From JAVJQS01 sp040218815 (lineage in GTDB: Bacteria > Bacteroidota > Bacteroidia > Flavobacteriales_E > Vicingaceae): DNA of 64,000 bases. Below the pieces are notes generated by a model. The model made no database searches, was not told the DNA's origin, and saw only the letters and a list, made by a program, of their open reading frames with translations. The stretch is from contig JAVJQS010000004.1 in assembly GCA_040218815.1 (NCBI GenBank), forward strand, positions 310,001 to 374,000, in the 5' to 3' direction. Positions 62,477 through 64,000 of this stretch are shown here, one piece after another. Both the position numbers and the translations under genes were made by a program. Each line of letters opens with the position of its first letter. Within the stretch, counting starts at the first letter, position 1.

Positions 62477-63358
62477 ATGAGAAAAAGTAAATATATCATT
62501 CAATATCTATCAGTTGTTGCCTTCTTAAGCTTTTCTATAGCTTGTGCCGAAGCTCCAAAAAAGGAAGAATCTGATATGGAAGAAACAACCGAAGTGGATT
62601 CAACAGAGATGGGTGATGACGAAGCCATGATGGAAGAAGACAATTCATTTATGTTGCCTTCTCCTATTCAAATTGCTGCTATTTTTAATCGAGCAGGTTT
62701 AGGATTTCAAAGCGGACTAACTAACCCTATTGAAAATTTAGGCAAGTACAATACAAAAACAGCAAAATATCTAAATTTTGGAGTGTATAGTGCTGATTTG
62801 GCATATGTTGTTTTAAATGAGCAACAACAAGCCTCTATTGATTACCTTAATGTAGTCAAAAAACTTTCAGATGAAATTGGAATGCCAAGTGTTTTTGGAT
62901 CTGGAAGACTAATTGAAAGCTTCGAAAAAAACATCGATAATCAAGATACCGTTTTAAGAATATTAACAACGATTAAAAGAAGAACTGATGAATACCTAGA
63001 AGAAAACGAAGAAAAGTCTAAAGAGGCTATCTTCTTTTCAGCAGCTTGGTTAGAAGGTATGTACTTAGGAGCTAACAGTTCGAGTGATAAAGACAAACTT
63101 GCGCCAAGATTGATTGAACAAATGACAATTTTAGAGAATGTGATTAAAGCCATTAAAGCTCAAAATGACCCAACTTTAGATATGGAATTCATGATTAAAG
63201 GCTTAACTGAATTACAGAATACTTTTGAGGGATTTGAGAGCATTAAAGCGCTTGATTCAGAAGGATCAACTTTTGATTCTGTTCAATTGACTGAAAAAGA
63301 AATGGGTCAACTGAATTCAAAAATAGAAAGCTTAAGAAGCAAAGTAATAAACGGATAA
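62477..63358 (+). CDS. Lipoprotein, function unknown
   Basis: A 293-residue protein with lipobox SIAC (C23), an acidic linker (about 26-56, rich in Glu/Asp/Met) and a helical C-terminal domain (about 60-293; for example NFGVYSADLAYVVLNEQQQASIDYL and KSKEAIFFSAAWLEGMYLG). No enzyme motif is seen. It resembles the helical lipoproteins common in Bacteroidota outer envelopes. It precedes a strong terminator and thrS. Confidence 0.65.
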   Translation: MRKSKYIIQYLSVVAFLSFSIACAEAPKKEESDMEETTEVDSTEMGDDEAMMEEDNSFMLPSPIQIAAIFNRAGLGFQSGLTNPIENLGKYNTKTAKYLNFGVYSADLAYVVLNEQQQASIDYLNVVKKLSDEIGMPSVFGSGRLIESFEKNIDNQDTVLRILTTIKRRTDEYLEENEEKSKEAIFFSAAWLEGMYLGANSSSDKDKLAPRLIEQMTILENVIKAIKAQNDPTLDMEFMIKGLTELQNTFEGFESIKALDSEGSTFDSVQLTEKEMGQLNSKIESLRSKVING

Positions 63359-63380
63359 TTTAAAAAAACAAATAATTTAA

Positions 63381-63406
63381 AAAGGACGCAATTGCGTCCT
63401 TTTTTG
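63381..63406 (+). terminator. Rho-independent terminator after the lipoprotein gene
   Basis: AAAGGACGCA (63381-63390) and ATTGCGTCCT (63391-63400) form a stem GGACGCAAttGCGTCC-type palindrome followed by a T-rich tract (63400-63410). It separates the lipoprotein gene from thrS. Confidence 0.8.
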
Positions 63407-63418
63407 TTTTTAAGGTTT

Positions 63419-63426
63419 TACCTTTG
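63419..63426 (+). promoter_or_regulatory. -7 promoter element for thrS
   Basis: TACCTTTG matches TAnnTTTG exactly, 14 bases before the thrS ATG, implying a very short leader and so no room for a T-box or attenuator. The -33 element is not clear. Confidence 0.45.
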
Positions 63427-63440
63427 CACAAATTTTTTTC

Positions 63441-64000
63441 ATGATTAAGATAAGCCTACCCGATGGAAGTATCAGGGAATACGAAAAAGGTGCAACCGCA
63501 TTAGACGTTGCAAAAAGCATTAGTGAAGGTCTCGCTAGAAATGTATTAGCTGCAAAAGTTGATGAAGAGGTTCAAGACGCCTTTAGACCCATTCAAAATG
63601 ATGCAAGCCTACAATTATTAACTTGGAATGACGACCAAGGCAAAGAAACCATGTGGCACAGTTCGGCTCACCTATTAGCTGAGGCACTTGAAGCCATGTA
63701 CCCTGGAATAAAGTTAGGCATTGGCCCTCCTATAGAAAATGGATTTTATTATGATGTAGATGCTGGAGATACTGTTATTTCTTCTGAAGATTTACCAGCT
63801 ATTGAAAAGAAAATGCTGGAACTCGCGCGTGAGAAGAACGAATATAGTAGAAAAGAAATTTCAAAGGCTGAAGCTATTGCCTATTACAAAGATAAAGGTG
63901 ATGAATACAAATTAGAGTTGTTAGAAGACTTGGAAGATGGCAACATCACTTTTTACAATCAAGGTAAGTTCACTGATTTGTGTCGTGGTCCCCACATCCC
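63441..64000 (+). CDS. thrS: Threonyl-tRNA synthetase, 5' part only
   Basis: The first 186 residues are visible; the gene runs off the window. It starts MIKISLPDGSIREYEKGATA (TGS domain), followed by the editing domain with HSSAHLLAEAL (the HxxxH zinc/editing motif), GIGPPIENGFYYDVDAG and a CRGPHIP near the end. It charges tRNA-Thr and edits mischarged Ser. The ATG at 63441 is preceded by a matching promoter. Confidence 0.95.
   Translation, partial: MIKISLPDGSIREYEKGATALDVAKSISEGLARNVLAAKVDEEVQDAFRPIQNDASLQLLTWNDDQGKETMWHSSAHLLAEALEAMYPGIKLGIGPPIENGFYYDVDAGDTVISSEDLPAIEKKMLELAREKNEYSRKEISKAEAIAYYKDKGDEYKLELLEDLEDGNITFYNQGKFTDLCRGPHI

Noticed and set aside
1..64000. CRISPR array, tRNA or rRNA genes.
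   Set aside because: No regularly spaced direct repeats, no cloverleaf-like sequence with a TTC-arm motif and no rRNA-like stretch was noticed on either strand.

Overview
The window is AT-rich chromosomal DNA from a member of the Bacteroidota, most likely a free-living, probably marine, Cytophagales or Flavobacteriia-type organism. The signs are: a type IX secretion C-terminal sorting domain; several promoters with the Bacteroidota -7 element TAnnTTTG; a heavy-metal RND pump fused to its outer-membrane factor; a Bacteroidota-type cold-shock protein; an M1 peptidase and DUF6702 protein of this phylum; and a proteorhodopsin-type light-driven pump beside a retinal-forming Blh dioxygenase.

Layout. 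1-10.7 kb: the end of a cold-shock gene, an RhlE-type DEAD-box helicase, secreted and membrane proteins, and a heavy-metal efflux locus (His-rich periplasmic protein, CzcA-TolC fusion, CzcB-like adaptor). 10.7-22.9 kb: an accessory island with dispersed palindromic repeats, a tyrosine recombinase, a tightly coupled seven-gene minus-strand operon (SIR2 NADase, HerA-type ATPase, KTSC protein, PD-(D/E)XK-type nuclease, a small conserved protein, a glycine-zipper protein, a four-helix membrane protein), a divergent helical protein, a HigB/HigA toxin-antitoxin pair whose toxin frame is broken at an 8-base homopolymer, and an SRPBCC/ArsR pair with palindromic operators. 23-35.5 kb: a T9SS cargo protein, three class III nucleotide cyclases, an HD plus Pycsar-type (DUF5706) membrane protein, a PAP2 phosphatase, a 1229-residue phosphoesterase/kinase-like/beta-barrel protein and an SdiA-regulated-type lipoprotein. 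36-48 kb: a ketoacyl-ACP synthase III-like enzyme, two outer-envelope proteins sharing a domain, two tiny membrane proteins, rhodopsin and blh, redox enzymes, Tex, an outer-membrane protein and a rhodanese. 48-64 kb: an ECF sigma / membrane anti-sigma candidate / barrel operon, a DUF3820 protein, a second DEAD-box helicase, RlmF, a 2OG-Fe(II) oxygenase, envelope proteins, an M1 aminopeptidase and the start of thrS.

The strongest candidate for an undescribed system is the operon at 12925-18309. Its SIR2 and HerA genes correspond to the known two-gene SIR2-HerA antiphage system, but here they are translationally coupled to a KTSC protein, a predicted nuclease and a membrane module, facing a 22-bp palindrome and a divergent gene, inside a recombinase/repeat island. 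Second-tier leads are the nucleotide cyclases with unusual base-selecting residues next to an HD-Pycsar-type effector gene, and the rhodopsin with a glycine at the carotenoid-antenna fenestration position. No tRNA, rRNA or CRISPR array was seen.
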